DNA of 64,000 bases from Rhodoferax sp. GTDB lineage: Bacteria; Pseudomonadota; Gammaproteobacteria; Burkholderiales; Burkholderiaceae_C. The notes beneath the pieces were generated by a model. It was not told the origin of the DNA and ran no database searches. It saw only the letters and a list, made by a program, of their open reading frames with translations. Of the stretch, positions 28,388 through 40,923 are shown piece after piece. Within the stretch, counting starts at the first letter, position 1, and every line of letters starts with the position of its first letter. A program made the translations under genes and the position numbers. Location: NCBI GenBank assembly GCA_013791765.1, contig VMTC01000107.1, forward strand, positions 62,001 through 126,000, in the 5' to 3' direction.

Positions 28388-29655
28388 GCCTGACCCAAGC
28401 GCAAGGCCTCCAGCATGGCCACTGTGACCAGCACCACGCCCTCGGGACTGACATGAAAACGCCGCGCATCGTCTTCGGCGTCAAAACCGATGCTCATGCC
28501 TGCGGGGATATGGCAGCCTTCGTCAACCACGACCTTGCGCAAGCGGCAATGCCGGGCGACGTCAGCGTCCGGTAACAGGACAGACTCTTCAACGCTGCTG
28601 TAGGAATGAAGGTGAACCCCTGTGAACAGCACGGATCGCCTCAGCAGCGCGCCCGACACAATGCAGCCGCCAGAGACCAGTGAATCAACCGCCATGCCAC
28701 GGCGTCCCTCATCATCAAAGACGAACTTGGCCGGCGGCGAGGTGGGCTGGTAAGTCCAGATCGGCCAGTCCTTGTCGTAGAGATCGAGTTGCGGAATGGT
28801 GGCCGTCAGGTCGATATTGGCGGCCCAGTAGGCATCGACGGTGCCGACGTCGCGCCAATAAGACGGGCTCTCCGGGCTGTATTTGACGCAGGAAAGGTCA
28901 AAAGAATGGGCCATGGCTTCGTCGCGTGCCACCATGGCCGGAATCAGGTCTTTGCCAAAGTCGTGGTGGGATTCGGGGTTTTCAATATCGGCCTGCAGCG
29001 CGGCAAACAGGTAGTCTGCGTCAAATACATACACGCCCATGCTCGCCAGCGCGATTCCCGGTTGGCCCAGCATGGGTTGCGGCTGGGCTGGTTTCTCGTC
29101 AAAGCGGGTGATGTGGTGACTGGCATCGACCGTCATGACGCCAAAGGCGCTGGCTTCCGCCAGCGGCACCTCAATACAGGCGACGGTGCAGGGCGCACCC
29201 AGGGCGACGTGGTCTTCAATCAGGCTGGCGTAATTCATTTTGTACACATGGTCGCCAGCGAGGACCAGAATATATTTGGGATTGTGCTCGCGCAGGATAT
29301 CGATATTTTGGTAGACAGCATCGGCCGTTCCCCGGTACCAAGAGGCCTCGTCAACGCGCTGCTGGGCCGGCAGCAAATCAATGAACTCATTGACTTCGCT
29401 GCGCAAAAAGGACCAACCATGCTGCAGGTGGCGCAACAGGCTGTGCGACTTGTACTGTGTCAACACGCCGATGCGGTGCAAGCCCGAATTGACACAATTG
29501 GAGAGCACAAAATCGATGATCCGGAATTTGCCGCCAAAATGAACCGCCGGTTTGGCGCAGTTTTCGGTCAGGTCCTGCAATCGAGATCCACGCCCGCCCG
29601 CCAGCACGAGGGCGATGGTTCGACGTACCGGGCGGTGATGAGCACTGTCTTTCAT
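28384..29655 (-). CDS. glgC: Glucose-1-phosphate adenylyltransferase
   Basis: GlgC makes ADP-glucose from glucose 1-phosphate and ATP, the committed step of glycogen synthesis. The 423-residue protein has the nucleotidyltransferase motif [22 protein letters not shown] and the [15 protein letters not shown] segment. A left-handed beta-helix forms the C-terminal region. A TTGGAGG ribosome-binding site precedes the ATG at 29655, 21 bp after malQ. It overlaps glgA by four bases. Allosteric control by glycolytic intermediates is known for the family. Confidence 0.96.
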   Translation of the reverse strand: MKDSAHHRPVRRTIALVLAGGRGSRLQDLTENCAKPAVHFGGKFRIIDFVLSNCVNSGLHRIGVLTQYKSHSLLRHLQHGWSFLRSEVNEFIDLLPAQQRVDEASWYRGTADAVYQNIDILREHNPKYILVLAGDHVYKMNYASLIEDHVALGAPCTVACIEVPLAEASAFGVMTVDASHHITRFDEKPAQPQPMLGQPGIALASMGVYVFDADYLFAALQADIENPESHHDFGKDLIPAMVARDEAMAHSFDLSCVKYSPESPSYWRDVGTVDAYWAANIDLTATIPQLDLYDKDWPIWTYQPTSPPAKFVFDDEGRRGMAVDSLVSGGCIVSGALLRRSVLFTGVHLHSYSSVEESVLLPDADVARHCRLRKVVVDEGCHIPAGMSIGFDAEDDARRFHVSPEGVVLVTVAMLEALRLGQA

Positions 29656-29676
29656 AAAAAAACCTCCAAGAATGGA

Positions 29677-31226
29677 TTATTGAAAATTCGCTTGTCCCAA
29701 TAAATTGCGGCCATGGGCGCGCGTCATGTCTGCCAGGCGCCGGGCCGGGGCATCGCCGACTTGGCGCCACTCAAAACGCCATTGCCAGCACCCCTGGGCC
29801 ATGCCGGGCGTGTTCATGCGGTGCAAGCCGTCCAGCCCCAGCACATCCTGAAACGGGAAAATGACCGTGTTGGCTCTTGATTGCGAGAGCGACTGCATCA
29901 TGGCCCAGTGAATCTCCAAGTCAGCCAGGGGGCCAAGGTAAGCGCGGGCGCTGCGGCGCTGCCCCGCACCGGCGGTCTGCCACCAGCCCAAAGTTGTGTC
30001 GTTGTCATGGGTGCCGGTGTAGGCCACCGTTTGGACGTCAAAGTTGTGCGGCAGGTAGGGGTTCCCCGCAGTGTCACCAAAAGCAAACTGCATCACGCGC
30101 ATGCCCGGGAACCCGCAGTTCTGGCGCAAATCGGTGACGGCTGGGGTGATGATGCCGAGGTCTTCCGCAATGATCGGCAGGAAACTGCCGCCGCCGTGCT
30201 GCTCCCGCACTTTAACCAAGGCGTCAAACAAGGCTTGGCCTGGGCCCGCACGCCACCAGCCCGCGACGGCCGTGGGCTCGTTGGCCGGAATCTCCCAATA
30301 AGACTCAAAACCGCGAAAATGATCGAGCCGGATAACGTCGACGAGCTCAAGCAGGTGACTGAGCCGGTCATTCCACCAGGAGAACCCGTTTTCTGCCATG
30401 ACGTCCCAGCGGTACAAGGGGTTGCCCCAACGCTGCCCGGTGGTGCTGAAGTAGTCGGGCGGCACGCCCGCCACCACCGTGGGTTCACCCTGCGAATCGA
30501 GCAGAAACAGCTCGGTATTGAGCCAGACATCGGCACTGTGATGGGCCACAAAAATAGGCGCGTCGCCCACAATCAAGACGCCATGCTGATGGGCGTAGTC
30601 ACGCAAATGTTGCCACTGCACCATGAAGCGCCACTGGATGAAGCTAAAAAAGCCAAGGTCGTCTGCCATCGACTCGGCTACGCCAGCTAGAGCCGCCGGG
30701 TCGGCCTGCGACAGCCCGGCGGGCCACTGAGTCCACGGCTTGCCGTGGCGAATTTCCAGGGCCATGAAAAATGCGTAGCCTTCCAGCCAGTGCGCTTGTT
30801 GTACCCGAAAGCGTTCGAATTCTGCCCAGTCGCTCGCATGCGTGCGGTCCAGGAAACCTTGCCAGGCCTCCCGCAAACGCCGCATGCGGTAAGGCCCCAC
30901 GAGCTCAAAATCACAGCGCCCCGGCTCAAAACTGGGCGGTTTCTGGGGCGACAACCAGCCGCATTGCACCAGCTCCTCCAGGTCCACCAGCAGCGGGTTG
31001 CCGGCAAAAGTGGCCGGACTGTGATACGGCGAATTGCCCGGCCCCGCCGGCGAGAGCGGCAGAATTTGCCAAAGCCGCTGCCCGGCAGACACCAACCAGT
31101 CAACAAAATGATAAGCCTCAGCGCCCAGATCGCCCGAGCCATGTGGGCTGGGCAGTGAGCTCAGGTGCAGCAGCACACCGCTGCTGCGCTGCGAAAAAAT
31201 GCCCGCCGTGGCCGCTTGCGCCGGGC

Positions 31227-31230
<4 letters not shown>
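29677..31230 (-). CDS. malQ: 4-alpha-glucanotransferase (amylomaltase)
   Basis: MalQ (517 aa, GH77) transfers maltooligosaccharide segments and recycles short glucans left by debranching. Visible motifs are GVLLHLSSLPSPHGSGDLG at the N-terminus, RWGNPLYRWD, and the nucleophile-containing VIRLDHFRGFESYWEIP near residue 290. AEDLGIITPAV carries the acid/base glutamate. The length is normal. Its start overlaps the glgX stop (ATGA), consistent with a joint role in glycogen remodelling. Confidence 0.95.
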
Positions 31231-33439
<2,209 letters not shown>

Positions 33440-33443
<4 letters not shown>

Positions 33444-35353
33444 GACGCGGCCATCGGCTCGAGCCACAGTACACCCAAAGGAGGTAGAGACAGTAGCAAC
33501 GAGTCCGTGTGCCCGTGACAAGCCATGGCTTCGCATTGCATGGCCGCGCCATTGCTCACGCCGCTACCCCCATAGCAGGCCAGATCGGTGTTCAACACCT
33601 CGCGCCACGGTCCTCCTTGCGGCACGCCGATGCGATAGCCATGCAGGACCACCGGTGTCAGGTTGCAGATCACCACCATTTGCTGCCCGGCGCTCGCGCC
33701 AAAGCGCACAAAACTAAAGAGCGAGCGGGCCCGGTCCTGCACATCAATCCAGCTGAAGCCACCGGTGTCATCGTCACGCGCATGCAAGGCCGGATGGGCG
33801 CGGTAGACCAGATTGAGGTCGCGCACCAGGCGTTTCACGCCAGCGTGATTCGGGTTGTCCAGCAGGCCCCAGTCCAGCTCGGCGTCGTGGTTCCACTCGC
33901 GAACTTGCGCCAGCTCGCTGCCCATGAACAATAGCTTGCGACCCGGGTGGGCATACATCAAGGCATAGAGGGCACGAAGATTGGCGCGCTTTTGCCAGTC
34001 GTCGCCCCACATTTTGTTGTACAACGAGCCCTTGCCATGCACCACCTCATCATGCGAGAGCGCCAGCACATAGTGTTCGGTATAGGCGTACATCATGGCA
34101 AAACTGATGTTGTCATGGTGGTGCGGCCGATAGATCGGGTCCAGCGCGAAATAGGCCAGCGTGTCGTGCATCCAGCCCAGGTTCCATTTGTAGTGAAAAC
34201 CAAGTCCACCGCTCCAGGGTGGCGCAGTGACCCCGGGAAAGGCAGTGGATTCTTCAGCCACGGTGATGGCGCCTGGCGCTTCCTGGCCGAGCACATGGTT
34301 GACCTCCCGCAGGAAGGCAATCGCTTCGTAGTTTTCCCGGCCGCCATCCTTGTTAGGTATCCATTCGCCCTCAGCCCGGCTGTAGTCGCGGTACAGCATC
34401 GAGGCGACCGCATCCACCCGCAAGCCGTCAATGCCGTAGCGCTCGATCCAGAACAACGCATTGCCGACCAGAAAGTTGCGCACTTCATGGCGGCTGTAGT
34501 TGTAGATCAGCGTGTTCCAGTCGCAGTGAAAGCCCTCCCGCGGGTCAGCGTGTTCATACTGCGCTGTGCCATCAAAGCGGGCCAGGGCGTCGGCGTCGGC
34601 CGGAAAATGGGCGGGCACCCAGTCCAGCAACACCTGAAGACCGGCCGCGTGGGCCGCCGCCACAAAATCCCGAAATGCCTGCGGGCTGCCATAGCGGGCG
34701 CTGGGCGCATACAAGCCGGTGGGCTGGTAGCCCCAGGAGCCATAAAACGGGTGCTCGTTGACCGGCATGAGTTCAAGGTGGGTGAAACCCATCTCCACGA
34801 CGTACGGCACCAGGGTCTGGGTCAGATACGGCCAGTCGGGCCATTCGCCGTTGGGCCGGCGCCACGAGCCCACGTGGACTTCATAGATGCTCATGGGCGC
34901 AGTCAACGCGTTGGCCCCGGCCCGCTGGCCGGGCGGAAGTTGCACCGGTTCTGGCAACTGCATCACGATGCAGGCATGGCCGACGCCAGGCTCGGTGCGC
35001 AGCGCATAGGGATCGGTCTTAAGGATCGACACGCCATCGGTCCCCAGGATCGAAAATTTGTAAAACGCGCCTTCACTGACGCCCGGCACAAAAAGCTCCC
35101 AGGCGCCGCATTCTGGCCGATGCCGCAGTGGGTGCGCGCGGGCATCCCATTGGTTGAAGTCCCCTACGACGGACACCCCGCGGGCATTGGGCGCCCAGAC
35201 GGCAAAGGCGGTGCCTGTCACCCCGGCCTGTTGACAGGGATGCGCGCCCAGCTTCTCCCAAGGACGCAGATGCTTACCCGCTGCCAGTAGCCAGACATCG
35301 GTTTCTCCCAGCCAGGGCTCAGGGGTAGGCGAATTTTCGGTATGTGTCTGCAT
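33440..35353 (-). CDS. glgB: 1,4-alpha-glucan branching enzyme
   Basis: GlgB (637 aa, GH13) introduces alpha-1,6 branches into glycogen. The CBM48 domain has [21 protein letters not shown]. The catalytic barrel shows [25 protein letters not shown], the nucleophile region [28 protein letters not shown] with the acid glutamate, and [13 protein letters not shown]. It lacks the long extra N-terminal module of some GlgB proteins. It starts 4 bp after the upstream transporter stop and overlaps glgX, so it belongs to the same transcript. Confidence 0.96.
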
Positions 35354-35357
35354 GGCG

Positions 35358-36719
35358 CTAAGGCGTGGTTGAAATTGGCGGCATAGTGCCTATCTGTGGG
35401 TTCCGGCTCCTGGCGGCCAGCCAGACCAGCAACAGCACGGGCAAGCCCAGCAGAGAGGTTCCAATGAAAAAATGCTGGTAACCAAACGCATCCACATACC
35501 GGCCCGAATAGCCAGCCAGGAATTTAGGAGCAAGTAGCATCATAGAACTGAATAATGCGTATTGGGTTGCGGAGTAATTGATATTTGTCAGACTGGAAAG
35601 GTAGGCGATGAACGCTGCCGAGGCGATGCCGCTGGCCAGGTTGTCAGCCGAGATCACAAAGATGAGTGCCGTGACATCATGGCCACGGGTACTCAGGGCC
35701 GCGAACAGCAAATTGGTGGCGGCACTGAGCACCGCGCCCAGCATCAGCACCCGCATCACACCGAACCGCATCGACAGCACGCCACCCACAAAAGCGCCGA
35801 CCAGGGTCATGATGACGCCGAAAATCTTGGTCACCGCCGCCACCTCATCCTTGGTGTAGCCCATGTCCACATAAAACGGATTAGCCATGATGCCCATCAC
35901 CACGTCGCTGATGCGGTAAACAGCAATCAAGGCCAGAATCAGCAGCGCCTGTTTGCCGTAGCGCTGCAAAAAGTCGGCAAAGGGTTCAATCAACGCGCCT
36001 CTGAGCCATTCACTCGCGTTTTTGGCGGAGGGCATGGCCCGGCGAATCGGTTCGGGCGACAACAGCACTGTCAACATACCCAGCAACATGCTGGCCGCCA
36101 TCACCAGATAAGCCGTTTGCCAGGCGCCATGCTGATAGCCGATGACGCCGGCCACCTCAGCCCGAGCGGCGACCCACAGCACCCCGGCGCCGGCCCAGAT
36201 CATGGCCAGGCGGTAGCCGGTTTGGTACGAAGCGGCCAGCGCTGCCTGGCGGTCGGTATTGGCAGACTCAATGCGAAAGGCATCCAGCGCAATATCTTGC
36301 GTGGCCGATCCAAAGGCCACCGCCAGTGCACCCCAGATCACGGGTTGCAGCGCTACCTGCGGGTCATTAAAAGACATGGCCACCAGCCCTCCCATGATCG
36401 CCAGTTGTGACAGCAACAGCCAACTACGCCTGCGCCCGAGCCAGCGCGTCAGCAACGGAATAGGCAGCCGGTCCACCAGCGGCGCCCACACCCACTTGAA
36501 GGCGTAGGCCAGGCCAACCCAGCTCAAATAGCCAATGGTGGTGCGGTCCAGGCCGGCCTCCCGCAACCAAAAACTCAGGGTGCCCAGCACCAGCAGCAGG
36601 GGCAAGCCGGCCGAAAAACCCAGCAGCAGCATGCGCAGCGTGGGTGGCTCCAGATAAACCTTGAAGGTGTCAACCCAAGTAGGCTTGATTTGTGGGGGAT
36701 TCGCTGCACTTGATGTCAT
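35358..36719 (-). CDS. MFS transporter, AmpG-like
   Basis: A 453-residue protein with about 12 membrane helices. [31 protein letters not shown], the LGRRRSWLL loop and [10 protein letters not shown] resemble AmpG, the inner-membrane permease for muropeptides (anhydro-muramyl peptides). The gene is first in the minus-strand glycogen operon and ends 4 bp before glgB. That context makes a different, perhaps saccharide, substrate possible. Nothing in the sequence decides between them. The promoter for the operon should lie within the 43 bp shared with the divergent M48 gene, where TATTAT (36726-36731, minus strand) is a possible -10. Confidence 0.85.
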   Translation of the reverse strand: MTSSAANPPQIKPTWVDTFKVYLEPPTLRMLLLGFSAGLPLLLVLGTLSFWLREAGLDRTTIGYLSWVGLAYAFKWVWAPLVDRLPIPLLTRWLGRRRSWLLLSQLAIMGGLVAMSFNDPQVALQPVIWGALAVAFGSATQDIALDAFRIESANTDRQAALAASYQTGYRLAMIWAGAGVLWVAARAEVAGVIGYQHGAWQTAYLVMAASMLLGMLTVLLSPEPIRRAMPSAKNASEWLRGALIEPFADFLQRYGKQALLILALIAVYRISDVVMGIMANPFYVDMGYTKDEVAAVTKIFGVIMTLVGAFVGGVLSMRFGVMRVLMLGAVLSAATNLLFAALSTRGHDVTALIFVISADNLASGIASAAFIAYLSSLTNINYSATQYALFSSMMLLAPKFLAGYSGRYVDAFGYQHFFIGTSLLGLPVLLLVWLAARSRNPQIGTMPPISTTP

Positions 36720-36762
36720 GCGGGAATAATACGCGGAGCCCAGTCACTCATTGAGACCCCTT

Positions 36763-37608
36763 ATGAATAGTCCACACCACTGCCCACTGTGTCTGTCGCG
36801 CCGCTTGGCGCTGCAAAGCGTCGCCCTGACGCTGGTGTTGCCCGGCGCCACCTTACCCCTCGCGCTGGCACGCGAAGGTGTCGATGTCGGTGGCAACTCG
36901 GCCTTCAGCAGTCTGGTGCCCGCCGAAACGGTGGAGCGATCAGCCGGGCAGCAATACGCCCAGTTGCTGCAGCAGGCGGAAGCCCAGCGTGCACTCGCCA
37001 GCAAGGACCACCCCCAGGTGCGGCGACTGCGCGCCATTGCCAACCGAATCATTCCATTTGCCACCAGTTGGAACCCGCGCGCGAGCAGCTGGCGCTGGGA
37101 AGTCAACCTGATTGGCAGCAAGCAGATCAACGCGTTTTGCATGCCCGGCGGGAAAATCGCTTTCTACAGCGGCATCCTGGAGCAGCTCAAACTCACCGAT
37201 GCCGAGGTGGCGACTGTCATGGGCCACGAGATGGCGCATGCGCTGCGCGAACATGCGCGCGCCCGCATGGGCAAGAACGCCGCCACCGGTATCGGCGCCA
37301 GCCTGTTGGGCCAAGTACTGGGTTTGGGTGATCTGGGCCAAACCGTCACTAATTATGGCGCGCAGTTGCTGACGCTGCAATTTAGCCGCAGCGACGAATC
37401 CGACGCTGATCTAGTGGGCATGGAGCTGGCAGCGCGTGCCGGTTTTGACCCGCGCGCGGGTGTCACGCTGTGGCAGAAAATGGCCTCCGCCAATCGGGGC
37501 GCGCCGCCGCAGTGGCTGTCAACCCACCCCTCGGGTAACACCCGCATTGGCGATATTGAACGCAACCTGCCCAAAGTGACGCCGCTGTTTGAGCGGGCCA
37601 GGCGGTAA
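36763..37608 (+). CDS. M48-family metallopeptidase (exported)
   Basis: A 281-residue zinc peptidase of the BepA/LoiP-like M48 group. The N-terminal signal has SRRLALQSVALTLVLPGATL, with twin arginines resembling a Tat signal, and probable cleavage after ALA. The zinc site is HEMAHALREH near residue 152, and the third ligand glutamate region is SDESDADLVGMELA. Relatives degrade or help fold envelope and outer-membrane proteins. ATG at 36763 is used rather than TTG at 36751. It is divergent from the glycogen operon. Confidence 0.9.
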   Translation: MNSPHHCPLCLSRRLALQSVALTLVLPGATLPLALAREGVDVGGNSAFSSLVPAETVERSAGQQYAQLLQQAEAQRALASKDHPQVRRLRAIANRIIPFATSWNPRASSWRWEVNLIGSKQINAFCMPGGKIAFYSGILEQLKLTDAEVATVMGHEMAHALREHARARMGKNAATGIGASLLGQVLGLGDLGQTVTNYGAQLLTLQFSRSDESDADLVGMELAARAGFDPRAGVTLWQKMASANRGAPPQWLSTHPSGNTRIGDIERNLPKVTPLFERARR

Positions 37609-37672
37609 TAATGTCGGGTGACCGGTCCGGTGAAATAATCGGATTTTTCCTGCACTGAACAAGACCTGCCCC

Positions 37673-39289
37673 ATGAACCTCACCGAATCCCTGTTGCACG
37701 CCCTCAAGGCGCACGGCGCCCAGCAAATTTTTGGCATCCCCGGTGACTTTGCGCTGCCCTACTTCCGCATCATCGAGCAGTCCGCCATTCTGCCGCTGTA
37801 CACCTTGTCGCACGAACCGGGCGTGGGTTTTGCGGCTGATGCGTGCGGGCGCATCAATGGGGGTCTGGGCGTGGCGGCGGTGACCTATGGCGCGGGCGCC
37901 TTCAACATGGTCAATGCGGTGGCATCGGCCTATGCCGAAAGGTCGCCGCTGGTGGTGCTGTCGGGCGGACCAGGCAAGGGCGAGTCGCAATCGGGGTTCC
38001 TGCTGCACCACCAGGCCAAAACCCTGGACTCTCAGTTTCAGATTTTCAAGGAAATCACCTGCGACCAGGTTCGGCTCGACGACGCCGAGCGCGCCCCGGC
38101 CGACATCGCCCGGGCGCTGGCCAACTGCCTGCGCCATTCGCAGCCGGTGTACATCGAGATTCCGCGCGACATGGTGGCCGAGCCCTGTTTGCCGGTGATG
38201 GCCGAGCCAGCCCCGGCGGTTGACCCTGATGCGCTCGATGCCTGCGTGACAGAAATCTTGCAGCGCTTGGGCGCTGCAAGCGCCCCCGTGCTGATGGTCG
38301 GCGTCGAAGTGCGCCGCTTTGGGCTGGAAGCCAAAGTCGCCGAACTGTCACGCCGACTGGCGCTGCCAGTGGTCACCAGTTTCATGGGCATTGGCCTGCT
38401 GGCGCAAATCGAGGCCCCGCTGGTGGGCACCTACTTGGGCGTGGCCGGCCTGCCCGAGGTGACGCAACTGGTGGAGAACTCCGATGGTTTGTTTCTGCTC
38501 GGTGTGATCGTGTCGGACACTAATTTTGCCGTGTCGGAGAAGAAAATTGACATGCGCAAGACCATTGGTGCCCTGGCGGGCCAGGTCACGATGGGTTACC
38601 ACACCTATTCCCACATACCACTGGTGGCGCTGGTGGACCGGCTGCTCGAGCGCGTGCCGGCCACCGACAAGAAATTTTCCGTCAAACGCCAGACTTTTCC
38701 GCACGGCCTGGTGGCGGACGCCGCACCGATCACGCCAACCGACATTGCCACGGCCGTCAATGATCTCATGGCTGTGCACGGCAAACTGCCGATTGCCTCT
38801 GACATGGGCGACTGCTTGTTCACCGCGCTGGACATTGAACACACCGCCTTGATCGCACCGGGCTACTACGCCACCATGGGTTTTGGTGTGCCGGCCGGGC
38901 TGGGCCTGCAAGCTGCGACCGGTGAGCGCCCGCTGATCCTGGTCGGTGATGGCGCGTTCCAGATGACCGGCTGGGAATTGGGCAATTGCCGACGTTACGG
39001 CTGGGATCCGATCGTGCTGGTGTTCAACAACGCCAGTTGGGAGATGCTGCGGACCTTCCAACCCGAGTCCGACTTCAACGACCTGGATCACTGGGGTTTT
39101 GCCGACATGGCCGCGGGCATGGGCGGTGATGGCGTGCGCGTCAACACCCGCGCCGAACTCAAAGCCGCGTTGGACAAAGCAATTACCACGCGTGGTCGTT
39201 TTCAGTTGATCGACATCACGATCCCGCGTGGCGTGCTGTCAGAGACGCTGTCGCGCTTTGTGGCGGGGGTCAAGCGACTCAGCGCTTAA
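37673..39289 (+). CDS. Thiamine-diphosphate 2-oxo acid decarboxylase (indolepyruvate/phenylpyruvate type)
   Basis: The 538-residue enzyme shows the N-terminal pyrimidine-binding domain with HEPGVGFAADA (catalytic glutamate), a central domain, and the C-terminal cofactor motif GDGAFQMTGWELGNCRRYGWDPIVLVFNNASWEML. The sequence resembles the IpdC group of Azospirillum, which decarboxylates phenylpyruvate and indolepyruvate, as in auxin-type aromatic catabolism. A precise substrate cannot be set from sequence alone. It stands alone between the M48 gene and the amt terminator region. Confidence 0.85.
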   Translation: MNLTESLLHALKAHGAQQIFGIPGDFALPYFRIIEQSAILPLYTLSHEPGVGFAADACGRINGGLGVAAVTYGAGAFNMVNAVASAYAERSPLVVLSGGPGKGESQSGFLLHHQAKTLDSQFQIFKEITCDQVRLDDAERAPADIARALANCLRHSQPVYIEIPRDMVAEPCLPVMAEPAPAVDPDALDACVTEILQRLGAASAPVLMVGVEVRRFGLEAKVAELSRRLALPVVTSFMGIGLLAQIEAPLVGTYLGVAGLPEVTQLVENSDGLFLLGVIVSDTNFAVSEKKIDMRKTIGALAGQVTMGYHTYSHIPLVALVDRLLERVPATDKKFSVKRQTFPHGLVADAAPITPTDIATAVNDLMAVHGKLPIASDMGDCLFTALDIEHTALIAPGYYATMGFGVPAGLGLQAATGERPLILVGDGAFQMTGWELGNCRRYGWDPIVLVFNNASWEMLRTFQPESDFNDLDHWGFADMAAGMGGDGVRVNTRAELKAALDKAITTRGRFQLIDITIPRGVLSETLSRFVAGVKRLSA

Positions 39290-39402
39290 AAATAGCTGGC
39301 GTGGCGACTTGATTTATATCAAATCAAGCTGCAGCCCACGTAGGCAGTGCGTGAGAAGCTATCAAATTAATTAATTTTGGCGGGTTGACGACCCGCCGCG
39401 CG
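39290..39402. repeat. Degenerate intergenic repeat copy between convergent genes
   Basis: AAATAGCTGGCGTGGCGACT (39290-39309), CTGCAGCCCACGTAG (39330-39344) and GAAGCTATCAAATTAATTAA (39355-39374) match parts of the repeat in both orientations. GATTTATATCAAATC (39312-39326) is nearly palindromic and might aid termination. No gene is seen. Confidence 0.45.
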
Positions 39403-40605
39403 TTACCAGTTGACCTCGCGCTCGGGAGTGGCGCTGATTCTGTGAATCGACAGATCTGCTCCGTCGTACTCTTCTTCCTGGCTCAGGCGCAAGCCCATGA
39501 CGGCCTTGAGAACGCCATAGACCAGCAGGCCGCCCGCCACGGCCCAGGCGACCCCCATGGCGGTGCCGATCAGTTGTGCGCCCAGATTCACACCCCCCAG
39601 GCCGCCGAGCGCCTTGCTGCCAAAAATACCGGCCGCAATGCCGCCCCAGGTGCCGCACAGGCCGTGCAGCGGCCACACGCCCAGCACGTCGTCAATCTTC
39701 CACTTATTTTGCGTCAAGGTGAACATGCTCACAAACAGGGCACCGGCCACCGCACCGACCACCAACGCACCCAGGGGGTGCATCAGGTCGGAGCCAGCGC
39801 AGACGGCGACCAGCCCGGCCAGGGGCCCGTTATGCACAAAACCGGGGTCGTTCTTGCCGGCCACCAGCGCGGCCAGGGTGCCGCCCACCATCGCCATCAG
39901 CGAGTTCACCGCCACCAGACCCGAGATTTTGTCTAGCGTTTGCGCGCTCATCACGTTAAAACCAAACCAGCCCACCGTCAGCACCCAGGCGCCCAGCGCC
40001 AGAAACGGAATGCTCGACGGCGGATGGGCCGAAATGCCGCCATCCTTGCGGTAGCGGTTGGCCCGCGCGCCCAGCAAGATCACGGCGGGCAGCGCAATCC
40101 AGCCGCCCACCGCATGCACCACCACGCTGCCGGCAAAGTCATGAAACTCGGCGCCGGTCAGATTTTTGATCCAGCTTTGCACGCCAAAATGCTGGTTCCA
40201 GGCGATGCCCTCGAAGAATGGGTAGACAAAGCCGACGATGACGGCGGTGGCGATCAGCTGCGGCCAAAAGCGCGCACGCTCGGCAATCCCGCCGGAGATG
40301 ATGGCTGGAATCGCGGCGGCGAAAGTCAGTAAAAAGAAGAACTTGACCAAGTCGTAGCCATTTTTGGCAGCCAACTGCTCGGCGCCGACAAAGAAATGGG
40401 TGCCATAGGCCACGCCATAACCCACCAAAAAATACACCACGGTCGAGACCGAAAAGTCCACCAGAATTTTGACCAGCGCATTGACTTGGTTCTTGCGCCG
40501 CACGGTACCAAGCTCCAAAAATGCAAAACCAGCGTGCATGGCCAGCACCATGACGGCGCCGAGCAAGATGAACAAGGTGTCGGCGCCCTGTTTGAGTGCT
40601 TCCAT
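39403..40605 (-). CDS. amt: Ammonium transporter
   Basis: A 400-residue Amt/Mep channel with 11 membrane helices. Conserved parts are FAFLELGTVRRKNQVNALVKI, DFAGSVVVHAVGGWIALPAV (twin-His and gate region) and HPLGALVVGAVAG with the second pore histidine. The cytosolic tail EEEYDGADLSIHR is the segment GlnK contacts in this family. The ATG at 40605 has an AAGAGG ribosome-binding site; upstream in-frame codons add unrelated residues. No glnK is adjacent. A sigma-54-type promoter lies about 75 bp upstream, fitting nitrogen control. Confidence 0.95.
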   Translation of the reverse strand: MEALKQGADTLFILLGAVMVLAMHAGFAFLELGTVRRKNQVNALVKILVDFSVSTVVYFLVGYGVAYGTHFFVGAEQLAAKNGYDLVKFFFLLTFAAAIPAIISGGIAERARFWPQLIATAVIVGFVYPFFEGIAWNQHFGVQSWIKNLTGAEFHDFAGSVVVHAVGGWIALPAVILLGARANRYRKDGGISAHPPSSIPFLALGAWVLTVGWFGFNVMSAQTLDKISGLVAVNSLMAMVGGTLAALVAGKNDPGFVHNGPLAGLVAVCAGSDLMHPLGALVVGAVAGALFVSMFTLTQNKWKIDDVLGVWPLHGLCGTWGGIAAGIFGSKALGGLGGVNLGAQLIGTAMGVAWAVAGGLLVYGVLKAVMGLRLSQEEEYDGADLSIHRISATPEREVNW

Positions 40606-40635
40606 GAAAACCTCTTTTAAGTAAATTGCGAGTAA

Positions 40636-40673
40636 TTGGTGCGTTTTTTGTGACCATGTTAAAAACGCACCAA
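40636..40673 (-). repeat. Perfect 13-bp inverted repeat in the amt leader
   Basis: TTGGTGCGTTTTT (40636-40648) and AAAAACGCACCAA (40661-40673) are exact reverse complements separated by 12 bases. The element lies between the sigma-54 promoter and the amt start. It could be an mRNA hairpin at the 5' end or a protein-binding dyad. Confidence 0.8.
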
Positions 40674-40678
40674 ATTCA

Positions 40679-40694
40679 TGCAAGAAACGCGCCA
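40679..40694 (-). promoter_or_regulatory. Sigma-54 (RpoN) promoter of amt
   Basis: The minus strand reads TGGCGCGTTTCTTGCA, matching the RpoN consensus TGGCAC-N5-TTGCA at all but one position, with the invariant GG and GC ten bases apart. It points at amt, which is nitrogen-regulated through NtrC and sigma-54 in many proteobacteria. Confidence 0.75.
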
Positions 40695-40696
40695 CA

Positions 40697-40724
40697 TTGG
40701 TGTTGTGGGCTCGCTCACTACAAT
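40697..40724 (+). promoter_or_regulatory. Sigma-70 promoter for the riboswitch transcript
   Basis: TTGGTG (40697-40702), a 16-bp spacer and TACAAT (40719-40724) place the transcript start near 40731, where the riboswitch aptamer begins. The -35 is weak and the -10 good. Confidence 0.55.
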
Positions 40725-40728
40725 GGCG

Positions 40729-40858
40729 GCTGTCATTGGGGAGTAGCCGCCCTTCTTCATTGAGAGGGGCTTGCGTCAACAGACTTGTTTTGCCACCTGT
40801 GGCAGACATGGCGCAAGCAGGGTTCACACAGGTGAATTCTGGCGAGACCTTTGGCTGC
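40729..40858 (+). promoter_or_regulatory. yybP-ykoY (Mn2+) riboswitch aptamer
   Basis: The three conserved parts of the class occur in order: GGGGAGTAGC (40738-40747), GCGTCAACA (40773-40781) and CTGGCGAGACCTTTGGC (40840-40856). P1 can form between GCTGTCATTGG (40729-40739) and CCTTTGGCTGC (40848-40858) with small internal mismatches. TGCCACCTGTGGCA (40791-40804) is an internal hairpin. The class senses Mn2+ and switches on manganese exporters. Here it precedes a UPF0016 gene, a known target family. Confidence 0.88.
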
Positions 40859-40905
40859 ACGCCTCCGTTTTTGGCCGGGGTTGCCGTGCAGTCATTGGTT
40901 TTATT
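40855..40905 (+). promoter_or_regulatory. Riboswitch expression platform (alternative hairpin)
   Basis: CTGCACG (40855-40861), overlapping the 3' P1 strand, pairs perfectly with CGTGCAG (40885-40891). GTCATTGG (40891-40898) repeats the 5' P1 strand GTCATTGG (40732-40739), so it can extend the rival helix. A T-rich run (GGTTTTATTT) follows, so the alternative form looks like a terminator that the metal-bound aptamer would prevent. Confidence 0.7.
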
Positions 40906-40923
40906 TCCGGCCGGAGACCCCTC

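Noticed and set aside
40636..40673. The 13-bp dyad as a classical NtrC site for amt
   Set aside because: The half-sites are in reverse order (GGTGC before GCACC) and lie downstream of the RpoN promoter, whereas NtrC enhancers sit upstream.
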